A DNA stretch of 64,000 bases from Chamaelirium japonicum. Its lineage: Eukaryota > Streptophyta > Magnoliopsida > Liliales > Melanthiaceae. Under the pieces are notes generated by a model, which had not been told where the DNA came from, ran no database searches, and saw nothing but the letters and a program-made list of their open reading frames with translations. Below are positions 38,246 through 49,641 of the stretch, piece after piece (within the stretch, counting starts at the first letter, position 1; every line of letters starts with the position of its first letter). The position numbers and the translations under genes were made by a program. The DNA is taken from contig OX393554.1 in assembly GCA_947650365.1 (NCBI GenBank), positions 36,848,482 through 36,912,481 on the forward strand, given 5' to 3'.

Positions 38246-40606
38246 TATTGAGTAAGATATGGTCTAGAGCTTGTAAAAACCATGGTTGATTAATAAACGA
38301 GTTGATATTTATATTAGAATAGCTTAAATGGTGTGTATTATACATGTTCTATATACTGAACTAAAAAGAGCCATGGCTGTATAGTGGGTCATCTGAGTGG
38401 GAGACTCAGTTGATTAGTACTATTAGCCTAAATTGTTCACAGTTCTGATTAGGGTTGGTCGCTTTATCAGGTTAAGCTGTTGGAATGACAGAGCATGGGT
38501 TTCTCCACCATGGTCATTGCCAAGCACAGTGTCTATGGCTAAATAGAACCAACACGGTGCACAGATCGGTGAGCAGACACCGGTGTATATAGCCGTGTTT
38601 CTGCTTAGGGTAATAGGTCCTAAACCCTGAGGAACCATGACCGGTGGACTAATTATTGTAGCTCGTATGTCCTGAGTGTGGATTTTCTGTATTAATATTA
38701 ATAAAGATGACTTTGGTTATTGCTTTAATTAGAATATTACTTTGGTATATGTTAATACATATATAATAAAGAACCCTAGGGAACACAGTAGGCCATTGAG
38801 GCGCATGGTGGATCCATGCTTGGGAGACCCAGTGGACCAGTTATGTGTAAACCTAGAACTAGTTCATAGCTTAGGTGATGCCGGTCGCTTCACCGATAAC
38901 AAGCTATTGGCAGGTAAAGGATGTGGTGAAGTCTCCACCACGGGAACGTAGAATTCCCATTCACCTGACTAAGCACGATGATCGTGTTGAACAGGAACCA
39001 AAACGGTGCATAGTTCAGTGATTCAGACACTGGTGTATAAACAGTCTTACTACTATAGATAATTTATCCTTAACCCTGAGGGACCATATACACTGGGCCA
39101 ATCAGTTGTGTGGTGCTTTGATGTGCCAATATGTGCGGACCTTCCATAGTCTAATACCACGGTACATTGGGTTACCCAACTGGTGCTTGAGTGACATGTA
39201 AGCCCTACAGGTTATCCGACGTCTAGTGTTGGATGGGTGCATTTTGATGAGTCAATCTGTCCACACAGTTAACCCAGACCTGGTGGTTGTCAGTATGACT
39301 GACAATATTTTGGATGCTTGGCATAGCACCGAAAGGTGTGTAGTGTTATAGATGACAAGTCATCAATTCCTAGTCAGATGATCGATCGGGATATGACGGT
39401 GCTCCCCACCACCCGAGTCGTATCATGGCACCAGTAATATGAGGGATTAAGGATTATCAGAGTATAGTAGAGAATAGGGTTACGAGGGAGTAACATAAGT
39501 TTAGGATCACTAGAGTTCAACTCGCGTCGCACTCTAGGTGGCTACGCGGGTTAATCAGACTAGAGCTGATTAACGAAACTTTTGGTGTGTCACCAGAATA
39601 GTTAATCAGGGATCTGGTTGGAGCTAGAGATCCCGAACCCTGAAGGTTCCACCCTGTCGTTGTATATAGGAATTGTTCCCCGACCTGGTTGGATACGTTG
39701 GATGTGAAGTAGCCCGATGAAGCGCAAGCCCGGAGCCTAAGAACCTAATTCACATGTGTTAGGGGCCACAAGGGTATTTTGGTAAATACTAAAATATGAC
39801 TCAGAACATATTGAATATGGATCTTAAAATGAGCAAAATAATTCCAAGAGCTCATAAGCACTGACGGAACTCGATTCCGAGTAGCGCACCTCACTTAATC
39901 TCTCTTTCAATTTTTTATTGTTCGTGAAGGGCGTTTTCGTCCAGGCTTCACGATAGAGCTGTGGAAATCCTAAAAACCGCCCTCTCTCATCCCTATCTAC
40001 TAGGGGTCGGCCCTAGCTTGCTTGTAGCACTAGGAGGCCGGCCCTATAAGAGGAATAGAGAGGGAGGGGCCGGCCCTAGGTCTCTCCCCTCTTCAAAAAT
40101 CCGAACCCCCTCTTCCTCTCTCCCTCTCTGAGGTTTCGGCCAAGGAAGAAAGAGGAAGAAGAAGGAAGAAGAAAGAGGAAGGAATGAGAAGGAAGAAGAG
40201 AGAAAGAGAAGGAGGAGATCTCGCAGCTAGCCATCGTCTTCGCAACGAATTCCTCCATCGGCTCGTAGTCCTTGCACTCAGAGGTAGGACTTCGAGGATT
40301 CCTCAATTCGCAAAGGACAAGGTGCTATTCAAAAGCTTCCCTTGCGATTCACGTGCGGTTCATCATTGTTCCGTTCTCTCCGGATCATAAATCCACAAGG
40401 TATGATGATTCTAAACACCTAACTAGATGTATGCATGTCTTCCGTAGATCGTAGTATGCCTCTAGGGTGTCCGCACATATGCTAAGATCATAGATTTGCA
40501 TGTAGATTATTTTGTAGAATTAATTATAATAAAACATACATCGTATGATCTTTGGATCTATCTTTTGCTTCCGCTGCGACTCTGATAAGCGGATCCAATT
40601 CCAACA
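38246..40606 (+). repeat. copia LTR (2361 bp), shared by two tandem elements
   Basis: The start reads TATTGAGTAAG where the related LTR has TGTTAGG, so the terminal TG has mutated to TA. The end CCAATTCCAACA is followed by AT and the PBS. GGCCGGCCCTA palindromes cluster near 40010-40075, and TATAAGAGG near 40045 is a candidate TATA box. It contains an imperfect internal duplication (about 38330-38690 and 38748-39100). Several open frames here have no convincing coding character. Confidence 0.8.
38330..39100 (+). repeat. Internal direct duplication in the copia LTR
   Basis: Two imperfect copies offset by roughly 420 bases. Shared marks in order are AAAAAGAGCC or AAAGAACCC, GGGAGAC(T/C)CAG, GGTCGCTT, TTTCTCCACCA or GTCTCCACCA, AACACGGTGCA or AAACGGTGCA, and AACCCTGAGG(A/G)ACCAT. 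The minus-strand relative has only one equivalent section, which fits its shorter LTR (2135 bp). Confidence 0.6.
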
Positions 40607-40608
40607 AT

Positions 40609-40620
40609 TGGTATCAGAGC
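40609..40620 (+). other. copia primer-binding site (initiator-Met tRNA type)
   Basis: TGGTATCAGAGC lies two bases after the LTR end. It is the classic plant copia PBS complementary to the 3' end of tRNA-iMet. Its presence here shows that the preceding LTR functions as a 5' LTR. Confidence 0.9.
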
Positions 40621-41783
40621 ACGCTTTGGTGTGTGTTTCATGCATGAATTCATGAAAATATCATGTGAATATATGATAGCATATGTTTTCGTCGGGGTTC
40701 AGCGTAGATCATGCATATGGATTGTGCTATGTATCGTCTTTTTGTAGGTACCGCACTGAATAGTAATCTGTGATTGCATGCCTCTAGGGGTCGGACCCCG
40801 GATTTAATTTTGCATTGATTATTATTGTGCTTGTGGATTTTAAGGCTCTAGATGAGCGGGGGTGGAGGTTGACCACCCTCGGTTCCCTGGCCATGTTTTC
40901 TAGGATTGTTTTCTTTTCTTTCTAGCAAAATTGTACACGAACGAGCACTTGCTCGGAGCGTGTTAGATTTTCGGTCACAGAAAGAAGGAGATGATGCTAC
41001 ATCCATGGTTCGGGCAAGCGGTACCATGGAGTGCAAAGACCCGACAAAAGCGTGCACGTTGGTGATGATCGGGGTCATCGTCGGAGATCGTACAGAATGG
41101 AAGAACAGGATATCTTGGCTGTGCTATTCAGGTTCAGGGGTCGGACCCTAGACTTGATTCAGTTTGGATGTTTTTCTGTTGTTCTCTTTCTTAGTGTTTA
41201 GAGAACCCCGATGATAATTTAATTATCTATCTTGCTTGTGAGTTAGTCTCTAGATCAGGCTTAGGGTTAGTACTAAGCTTATGGATTCATCGGTGTCTTT
41301 ATATGGTTCTAACACGTGCGAATCCGGTGGCTAGCTAAAAGAAAAGGTGATAACCGCCCTCCTGGTAGTTCAGGTAGCCAAGTATTGTGCACCAAGATAG
41401 ACGCAGTGTTAGATTTGTTAAGAGATAACTAATATCCTCATAAGAAGTATGATAACCCTAGTGGGATGCCTTTTCCCCACATGGTCCTAGCGACCAAGTT
41501 AGGTTAGGATTCTACTAAGTGATACTCGTTTCTAGTTGACGTTTGATAGTAGTGTGAACTCATCATGATTTGGTTATACCACCATTAGGTTGAGGTCCGA
41601 CGGAGGTTGTCGGATGTCCCTATTTGGCCAGCATCGAAACCTATAATGAGATAAGGTCTACTATGACATCAGGCATCAAATTGTGAATGAGACGTCATTC
41701 TAGTGGGAGTCCTTTCCATATTGACCTTAGGATTATGGGCAAACTAGTGAGGTATCAGGATCCTTGGAATCTATGTAATATGA
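40621..41783 (+). other. copia 5' leader, interrupted
   Basis: Untranslated leader homologous to 47899-49627 read on the minus strand; shared marks include TTTGGCCAGCATCGAAA and ACTAGTGGGAGTCCTTTCC-like pieces. Two near-palindromes, GGGGTCGGACCCC (40787-40799) and GGGTCGGACCC (41138-41148), recur at matching places in the other copy. It stops at 41783 where the minus-strand element inserted; TATGA (41779-41783) is the candidate target duplication. Confidence 0.75.
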
Positions 41784-43918
41784 TGTTGGAAATTAATCCA
41801 TGGCAGAGGCTCGCGGCGAAAGCGATTTGGTGGTCGAAAGATCGTTCATGGTGCACGTTACACGATTTAACTTTTATTGAAACTAAACTACATATGTGTG
41901 CATGTGTATGCACGTGAATCGAACACCCTAACGGCAATCTAGCGTAATGATTAACTAGCATGGATGCAAATCATAATGCTCGCTAGATCTACATGTTAGA
42001 TTACACATACCTTTCGTACGGATCTTTTAACCGCGGAGAATTGTCTTCTTTATCGATGGAGACGGAAGATCGTTCGTGAAGATGCCGATGGTACGATTGG
42101 AGACGTTGCCTTCTTGTTCACCCGATCTCACACGATGCACGGAACATCGCTCTTGGATCTCTGAGTGCCTCTGAAGAACGACCCTTCTCCTTCTTCAGAA
42201 CTCCACGCGAGGAAGACGAAGTTGCAAGCGAGAAATCGGAGAGAGATTAGGGAGAGAACTAGAGAGATGAGAGGGGAGGGGGGTTCGGTTTTTTGCAACA
42301 ATAGGGCCGGCCCCCTATAGCCCTTTATATAGGGCCGGCCTACCCCCTTGGATAAGGATCCAAGGGGATAAAGACCCCCTTCAATTATCTCTCCATTATC
42401 TCCTTTTTATCTCTACTTGTATTTATCCGTTTTCACACGTTTTTGGGCTCGATCTTAACCGATCCTAGGCCCTATCCCTATCTATATGGCCGGCCCTATA
42501 GATGAGGGATTCTCATCCCTATATCATAGGGCCGGCCCTAGCAAGGTGTCCCACTACTAGGGTCGGCCAACAGTGAGGTCCGGTAGAGTGAGATTTTTAC
42601 CAAAACGCCCTGACGCCTCATTTTGACCATTTCTAGCGTGCGATACCTAGCGGCCACTTCTTAAGTGATCTTTACTAGTTACCTACTATTAACTGAGGCC
42701 ACCGGAGGGTGCCTCTAGCAAAGTCAACTAGTCAACTCGCAGCACATCCCGGTGCATCGCACCTATGCAGCGAAGTTCACTTATGGCTAGGGATTACTAC
42801 GTGCGACTCTGTACTAGTCTCGGGCTTAACCCTTAGTACTCGCATGTAGTTACGCATCTACCGTGCTCTAGTGCCAAGCACACACGGAGCGTATACTTCT
42901 TTCTTCCTCTTAATGCGTATGGTGTTCTGAGGAGATGGTTCAAGAACCGTACATAATGTTGATAAGGTGGAACCATCAGGGACCGGAGTTCATGGCTTCC
43001 AACTCAAGCTCGATCGACACACTACCCGAGTGTACCATCGATCCTCTGAGCTTGAGTTAACCTGTGTAGCCACCTAGAGTGCGATGCAGGCTGCACTCCA
43101 ATTAACCCAGACTTACTATGTTCTCCATCATACCCCTGCTGTCCGCTTAGTAGTGGTAAACTTGCTGTCCCTCCACTTGATGCCATGATTCACTTCGAGC
43201 GGTGAAGAATACCGTCAGACTCGAATGATCATATGACTTGGTTCCTTCCAGGTTGACCTATACATCGTACCTCTGATTACCCCGTCGAGTAATCGAACCC
43301 GGTCAACAGTCAAACTGATGACCACCAGGCCTGGGTTTGGTACAGTATAAGTCACACCAAGGAATGCACCACCCTTCAGGGGTATGGATAGCCTGTAGGA
43401 GTGACACGCTAATGCAACGCCAGCCGGGTAACCCAGTACACCGTGGTTTTGGTTCACTGCATACGGATCCTCATACATTGGTGCGCCAAAGCACCACACA
43501 GTTGGTTAGTCCATCAGACGTGGTTCCTCAGGGTTTAGGACCGTTTTACCCTAAGCAGAAACACGACTTAGTATACCAGTGTCTGCTCACTGATCTTTAC
43601 ACCGTGTTAGTTCCGTTCAGCCACAGACACTGTGCCTGGTGATGACCATGGTGAAGACATCCCATGAACTGTCATCGCCAACAGCTTATCATGATAAGGC
43701 GACCAACCTAATCATAGCTGCGAACATATTTTGATTATATGGGACCAATCCACTCAGTCTTCAACTCAGTGGACTACCATATAACCATGGCTCTCTGTTC
43801 TTAAAAGAACACGTAACTATGTTACGCACCTATATGCATCTCATATAATAATAACTATCAATCTTTATTAGACCAAAACGTTAAAGTTTTACAAGCTTAG
43901 AACACAACAATCCTAACA
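41784..43918 (-). repeat. 3' LTR of the minus-strand copia (2135 bp)
   Basis: On the minus strand it starts TGTTAGGATTGTTGTG at 43918 and ends TTTCCAACA at 41784. It contains several GGGCCGGCCC palindromes (around 42304, 42333, 42489 and 42533) clustered near the TATA box. The open frames inside it are not supported as genes. Confidence 0.85.
42324..42331 (-). promoter_or_regulatory. Candidate TATA box in copia 3' LTR
   Basis: The minus strand reads CTATATAAAGGGC between two GGCCGGCC palindromes, and the same site is preserved in the 5' LTR (50182-50189). Confidence 0.55.
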
Positions 43919-43932
43919 ATCTCCCACTTGGT
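43919..43932 (-). other. Polypurine tract of the minus-strand copia
   Basis: The minus strand reads ACCAAGTGGGAGAT immediately before the LTR start and just after the gag-pol stop codon (TAG, 43933-43935). Confidence 0.65.
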
Positions 43933-45897
43933 CTAGCGAAGCAAAACGGTTTTGACTCCCATCGCGTCCACATGTCGCTCGAATGCCTTGGTAGGTATTG
44001 CCTTTGTGAAAGGATCAGCAACATTATCTGTAGATACAATCTGTGTCACCGCTACTCGCCCTTGCTTTTGAAACTGCCGAATCAAGTGGAACTTGCGCTC
44101 GATGTGCTTCCCCTTTTGGTGATGTCTTGGCTCCTTTGCTTGTGCTACCGCCCCACTATTGTCGCAGTAAAGCACAATAGGTAACTGGGCCTCTGGTACG
44201 CACCCCAAATCCGTAAGGAATTTCTTGAGCCATACTGCCTCTTTGGCTGCCTCGCACGCTGCAATGTACTCAGCCTCTGTGGTAGAGTCTGCGATGCATT
44301 TCTGCTTCACACTCTGCCAACTAACCGCTGCTCCTCCTAACATAAACACGAAACCTGATGTCGATTTCCTGGATTCCAAATCTGACATAAAGTCAGAATC
44401 TGTATATCCAATCGGCGTCAGTTCTTGTCCAGTGTAAACCAACTCATAGTCCCTTGTTCTACGAAGGTACTTGAGTATACACTTCACTGCTGTCCAGTGA
44501 TCTGGACTCGGATTCGACTGAAACTGACCCATCATGCCTACTGCGAAACAGATATCTGGCCTTGTACAATGCATAGCATACATTAGACTACCTAATGCCG
44601 AAGCATAAGGTATCTTCTGCATTTCTGCTCTCTCCTCAGGTATCTTAGGACATTGATCCTTAGACAGTTTTACGCCATGTCTAAATGGCACAAAACCCTT
44701 CTTGGAGTTTTGCATGTCAAATCTAGCCATAACCTTATCTATATACGCAGCCTGTGACAGCGAGAGAATCCTGTTCTGGCGATCACGTGTTACCTTGATC
44801 CCCAAAACATAACTCGCTTCACCTAGGTCTTTCATATCGAACTGTGTTGACAACCAGACCTTTACCATTGACAATGTTCCAATATCGTTTCCAATGAGTA
44901 AAATATCGTTTACGTAAAGTATCAAATATACCACTGTAGTCTTATCAGTCCTCTTGTATACACATGGTTCATCCTCATTTTGAGTAAATCCATATGACTG
45001 GATTGCCTGATCAAAACGGATGTTCCAACTTCTAGATGCTTGCTTTAGTCCATAAATGGACTTCTGCAACTTGCAAACTAGATGTTCCTGACCCTCTGAC
45101 TCAAAACCTGGTGGCTGCATCATATAAATGTCTTCTTCCAAATTCTCGTTGAGGAATGCTGTCTTGACATCCATTTGCCAGATCTCCCAGTCATAATGGG
45201 CTGCAATGGATAGGAGGATCCGAATAGACTTTATCATAGCTACCGGCGAGAAGGTTTCGTCAAAGTCGATTCCTTCTCTCTGGGTATAACCCTTGGCAAC
45301 TAATCTAGCTTTATAAGTCTCGATTGTACCATCGGATCCTCTCTTCTTCTTATACACCCACTTACACCCAATAGGTTTAATATTGGATGACGGTGTAATA
45401 AGAGTCCAGACAGAGCTATGGGACATTGATGTAATTTCTGCCTCCATAGCTTTTTGCCAGTCAGAGCCGTCAGAAGCTCCCACTGCCTCATCGTAGCTCA
45501 GTGGGTCATCCTCCTGACCTTCTGGATCAACCAATAAGGTTTCTCCATAGTATCTGTCAAGAGCTCTGATGTTTCTCCCACTGCGACGAGGTGGTGGTGG
45601 TGTTACAGGATTAATAGGTTCTACAGTATCTGGTATATTAATGTCTGTGATGTCAGCTCCCACTACGCTTTTGGATGCGCTCTCTGATCTAGTACCCAGT
45701 AGCTCATCCAGAACTACCTTACTAACAGGTTTGTGGTCCATAACATAATCATGTTCTAGGAAAATGGCATTCGTTGAAACGATTACCTTCTTTTCCTCAG
45801 GATCATAAAATAGTCCACCTTTAGTCTCTTTGGGATACCCTACAAACAGACATGCTTTGGACTTTGGCTCTATCTTTTCCCTCTTATCTATCCGCAC
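43933..45897 (-). pseudogene. pol: copia reverse transcriptase-RNase H, catalytic Asp replaced
   Basis: 654 open codons in the same frame as the upstream integrase. Residues about 1-130 are the end of integrase and a linker (SKACLFVGYPKETKGG; a PPPPRRSGR stretch). RT follows with IGCKWVYKKKRG, YKARLVAKGYTQREG, WQMDVKTAFLN and YGLKQASRSWN. The catalytic motif reads YVND: the codon at 44908-44910 is AAC (Asn) where the plus-strand relative and the family have Asp, which should abolish polymerase activity. RNase H is intact in motif: YTDSDFMSD, STTEAEYIAACEA, LYCDNSGAV. The tail ends TKAIPTKAFERHV. In life this would copy element RNA into DNA within the particle. Confidence 0.92.
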
Positions 45898-45912
45898 ATA
45901 TGCAGGACATCC

Positions 45913-47460
45913 CTATATTCTGAAATGCTGTAGTGTTGGCTTTTGCCTTGACCACAGTTCTCTAGGGGTCTGAGGCATTGATTTAGACGGAACGTGGTTC
46001 AGAACATATGCTGCTGTCTGAAGGGCATATCCCCAAAAGGTCGTTGGTAAATAGGCATAACTCATCATGCTTCGAACCATGTCCAACAAGGTTCGATTCC
46101 TTCTCTCAGAGACTCTATTATGTTGTGGGGTACCTGGAGCAGTTAACTGGGATGTTATCCTATGCTCCACCAAATACCCAAGGAACTCGTCAGATAGGTA
46201 TTCACCTCCTCGATCAGACCGAAGGGTTTTTATACATTTACCTGTCTGCTTTTCTACTTCAGCCCTGAACTCTTTGAACATATCAAAGGATTCCGACTTC
46301 CGATGCATAAGGTAAATGTAACCATATCTTGAGTAATCATCAGTAAAAGTGATGAAGTACTCATGGCCTCCTATCGCCTTGACGCTCATGGATCCACATA
46401 CATCTGAATGGATTAACTCCAATACCTCAGTAGCTCTCACTTCTTTGCCTTTGAAGGCCCTCTTGGTCATTTTGCCTTCCAGGCAGGATTCACAGTTGGA
46501 AAGGATCTCCATAGGATCTGTTTCCAGAAGTCCGGCCTTTACCAACCTATGGATCCTGTCTAAGGTAATATGCCCAAGCCGTAAGTGCCACAATTGGGTT
46601 AAATTCTCCAAAGGTTTCTTACGCTTAGATGAATTAATATTAAATGCTGAAGTTATTATGTTATCTTTTTCAAATTTAGGACTGACAATATAGAGATGAT
46701 TCTGAACCATTCCTCTTATTATAAAAGTTCCATTCAGCTTAAATGACACACTAGAAGCATCAAAATAAACTGAATAACCTTCATTAACTAAAGAAGAAAC
46801 AGAAATCAAGTTACGTCTCAAGGACGGTACACAAAAGACATCTCTAAGAGTCAAAGTCTTATTATTCGAAAAACTAAGTGTAACATCTCCAATAGCTTCA
46901 GCAGCAGTCACGGCCTCAGTTCCCATACTCAAGGTCACCTCTCCATCAAGCAACCTTCTGCTTTCCCGAAACCCCTGAAGAGAGTTACAAGCATGGTTAG
47001 TAGATCCTGAATCCATAATCCAACTAGCAAAAGAACTATTACTTGAAAGAAATGATTCAACAACTAAGAGTTGTAGATTACCTTCACCAGCATTCTGAGG
47101 CTTCTTGCTGTCCTTCTTCCAATGACCCTTCTGGCCACACCGGAAACACTTCGTGCCCGGTTTCTTTGGTTCTCCAGACCCAGAGGCCCCAGTAGAGTCC
47201 TGCACAGGCACTGACTTAGGTTTCTTCTTATGTTTCTTGCCCTGAGGTTTACCAGACTTCTTGAAGGATCTGCGTTGTGCGTGAAATGCTTCGCCCTTCT
47301 GCTTGAAGCCATCCTCAGCTGCCTGGAGAGCTCCCATAAGCTCTGCATTTGTCATAGCCAACTTGTTCAAATTAAAGTTGGTGACAAAGCCTTCAAAGGC
47401 TCTAGACAGTGACGAAAGGAAGATGTCTGTTATCACCTCGCCTTCTAGCACAATGTCCAA
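45913..47460 (-). pseudogene. gag-pol: copia Gag C-terminus, protease and integrase
   Basis: 515 codons between two in-frame TAG codons. The zinc knuckle CFRCGQKGHWKKDS (residues 105-118) has lost its last Cys to Ser. The protease active site DSG is at residues 150-152. The integrase has an HHCC finger (H292, H297, C323, C326) and a catalytic D353, D416, E452 with the usual 35-residue D-E spacing, followed by [15 protein letters not shown]. The stretch stops at TAG (45913-45915) where the related copy has a Trp codon (FRIWG there, FRI-stop here). It is in frame with the RT part downstream, so this is one gag-pol frame with nonsense changes. Confidence 0.9.
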
Positions 47461-47475
47461 GGTCGCTAGTTCGTT

Positions 47476-47898
47476 CTAGAACCCAAACATTTTCATCATG
47501 TGTTCCCGAACCAGCGTCCCATTGGACATCTTAGTGCCGACGAGTTTCTTGATGGTAAGGTATCGCGTAACGCGATTGTGTCCTTCAAACATCTCCTTCA
47601 GATACAACATCATGTCAGAAGCGTCGGGCATCTCCTCGACCTGCTTCTGCAGAGTTGTTTGCAAGGATGCTATAATATAGCATTTACATATTTCATTAGA
47701 TTCCTTCCAGTCAGTGAAAGCCTTTAACTGTGCCTTTGTGGCATCGGGTCCTGGCAAATCTGGCTCAGGGTCATTCAGGGCTGTCATGTGTTTACCAATC
47801 CTTAAGACCAGGTACAGGTTGCGCTTCCAGTCCTCATAGTTGGGACCGGTAAGTTTGTGGTCATTTAGGATAGCGAACAGGGGGTCTAATTTAGTCAT
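47476..47898 (-). pseudogene. gag: copia gag N-terminal part, ended by premature TAG
   Basis: The ATG chosen (MTKLDPLFAIL) follows a TTATTTTCAG tract and matches the start in the plus-strand copy; an in-frame ATG eleven codons upstream (47931) is not shared. It carries LTGPNYEDWKRN near residue 16 and KCYIIASLQTTLQKQV near residue 75. The frame stops at TAG (47476-47478) where the related copy has CAG (Gln), a C-to-T change, and continues in the same frame directly after it. It is the N-terminal part of the particle-forming Gag. Confidence 0.88.
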
Positions 47899-49627
47899 CT
47901 GAAAATAAAAGATTGAATAATGAGGATGCATGAAAACTTATTTTATGGATTTTTAAAACAAGCTAATTATATCCATATGTCAATGCTACCCTCAAGCGAA
48001 GCCATCTCTATGGATTAATTAACCATGTATGTAAGATCTCGGAGTAGGCTACACCTGTCCGAGGGGGCAGTGTGCAGGTCTTCCGCTTACACGGGTCTTT
48101 CCCTTGACCCTATCCAAATCTGGCAACTACGGGCTTTGATGGACCATGGTTATCTTTTGGCCAGTACCATGTGATCACCGTTGTCTTCGCAACGAATACC
48201 TCACATGTACTTTGGATGCTTACCCATGAGCTTAGGCAATTACGGCACGAGAATTCTAACGGCCCCCACGAGGGTGAGTAAAGCCTGAACACTTGGCACC
48301 GTAACCGCCATATCCCGAAGGAGATCACTAAGTAGCTTGGCATAGAAAAACACAGCTCTCACCCGAGGGGGTTGTTGAGTTATGCCCTTCCACCCGAGTA
48401 CGAAGTGATTAGCCGTGGAGGCCAGAGGATCTCTAAAAGTCCTCTATTACATCCCTTATATGTATGAGGGTTATTTTGCGAGTATGTATTTATGAAAATG
48501 CAAAGGTAGCGACCTCCTAAAAACTAGACCCTGGTCACACCATGCTCCCACTAGCGTTCAAGCCCTTCGCCTAGCATTAATCATTCTCAGAATATCATAG
48601 TCCCTGCCTCAAGCAGATTTCTCCATTCAAGGGTCACATTACATATTCCGAGAATATCGATGCTTTGCAAAAATGGTTATCACACTAATGCTCTGGAGCA
48701 AATCCTAGAGTCAGACTCACTGGAAAGGACTCCCACTAGTCATGGCGCCTCCCTTATAGATTTGACAATTGATGTTCAATGGATCTCCATCTCATCTTTG
48801 ATTTCGATGCTGGCCAAATAGGCACACCCGACAAGTCGGGTGCTGACCTAATGGTGGCATAACCATATGTGATGGGATCCCACTAACATCAAAAGTCAAT
48901 TAAATAATAGGCGTCATCTAGCGAGATCCTATCCTCAAATAGTCGCTCGGACCGGAGGGGAAAGGCATCCCTCTGAAAACTGATAATCACATTATCTCAT
49001 CGGGGTTCGATATGAAACATAAAGAACTAATAAAGAAAGCAACCATTAAAACTGAATTAAGCTCAGGGTCCGACCCCTGAACCTAATTTGCACAGCGCAG
49101 GCCTCTAGCTTTCTTCGCAAGGTTCCTCGGTCTGGCTCCTCCGTCGCGCTCGCGAACACTTTGCCGGATCGTCTTCATCCTCCAGGGTTCCACTTATGCT
49201 CCCGATGGTGGATTTCTTTGGCACATCTTTCTTCTCGATCTGTAACCGAAAAAAAATCTAGTACGCTTCGAGCAAGGGCTCGCTCATACACAATTTCCTA
49301 GAAAGAAAAGAAAGAACACACCTAGAAAAAAAGGCCATGGGAACCGAGGATGGTCAACCCCCATCACTCGCCCAATCTACGGCTCAATTACATATCCACT
49401 CACAGAAAGCAAATCCAGACAATTGCTAACTCGGGGTCCGACCCCCGGTAGCAAGCACAAACACAGATCTAGATTTTATAGCGGCGCCCTGCAAGAATGA
49501 TTAATAGAACAAGCACAATCTATACATATGCATGATCTAAGCGTAAGAACCCCGATGAATTCACGCATTCATCATGCGCACACATGTTGGTTTCATGAAA
49601 AAACGTGAAACGCACACCACTAATGTG
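47899..49627 (-). other. Leader of the minus-strand copia
   Basis: 1.7 kb between PBS and gag without a convincing gene. It holds two near-palindromes, GGGGTCCGACCCC (49433-49445) and GGGTCCGACCC (about 49066-49076), matching those in the plus-strand leader. A pyrimidine-rich TTATTTTCAG lies directly before the gag ATG. Confidence 0.75.
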
Positions 49628-49639
49628 GCTCTGATACCA
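49628..49639 (-). other. Primer-binding site of the minus-strand copia (initiator-Met tRNA type)
   Basis: The minus strand reads TGGTATCAGAGC, two bases after the 5' LTR end at 49642. Confidence 0.9.
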
Positions 49640-49641
49640 AT

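Larger units (their letters stand above)
34219..41783 (+). mobile_element. Ty1/copia element in tandem arrangement: gag-pol, LTR, then PBS and leader
   Basis: The order is leader remnant plus degenerate gag-pol (34219-38231), a full LTR (38246-40606), then a tRNA-Met primer-binding site (40609-40620) and a leader (40621-41783). An LTR directly followed by a PBS acts as a 5' LTR, so this LTR is both the 3' end of the visible gag-pol and the 5' end of another element. The 5' LTR and most of the leader expected upstream of 34219 are missing. The downstream leader is interrupted at 41784 by the minus-strand copia element. Confidence 0.8.

Noticed and set aside
38742..38951. 69-codon ORF in the copia LTR
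   Set aside because: Lies in one half of a degenerate internal LTR duplication; the other half does not keep the frame.
45913..47478. Programmed readthrough of TAG codons in copia gag-pol
   Set aside because: The two TAGs are inside Gag and at the end of the integrase core, not at a gag/pol border; the related copy has sense codons; single transitions explain both.
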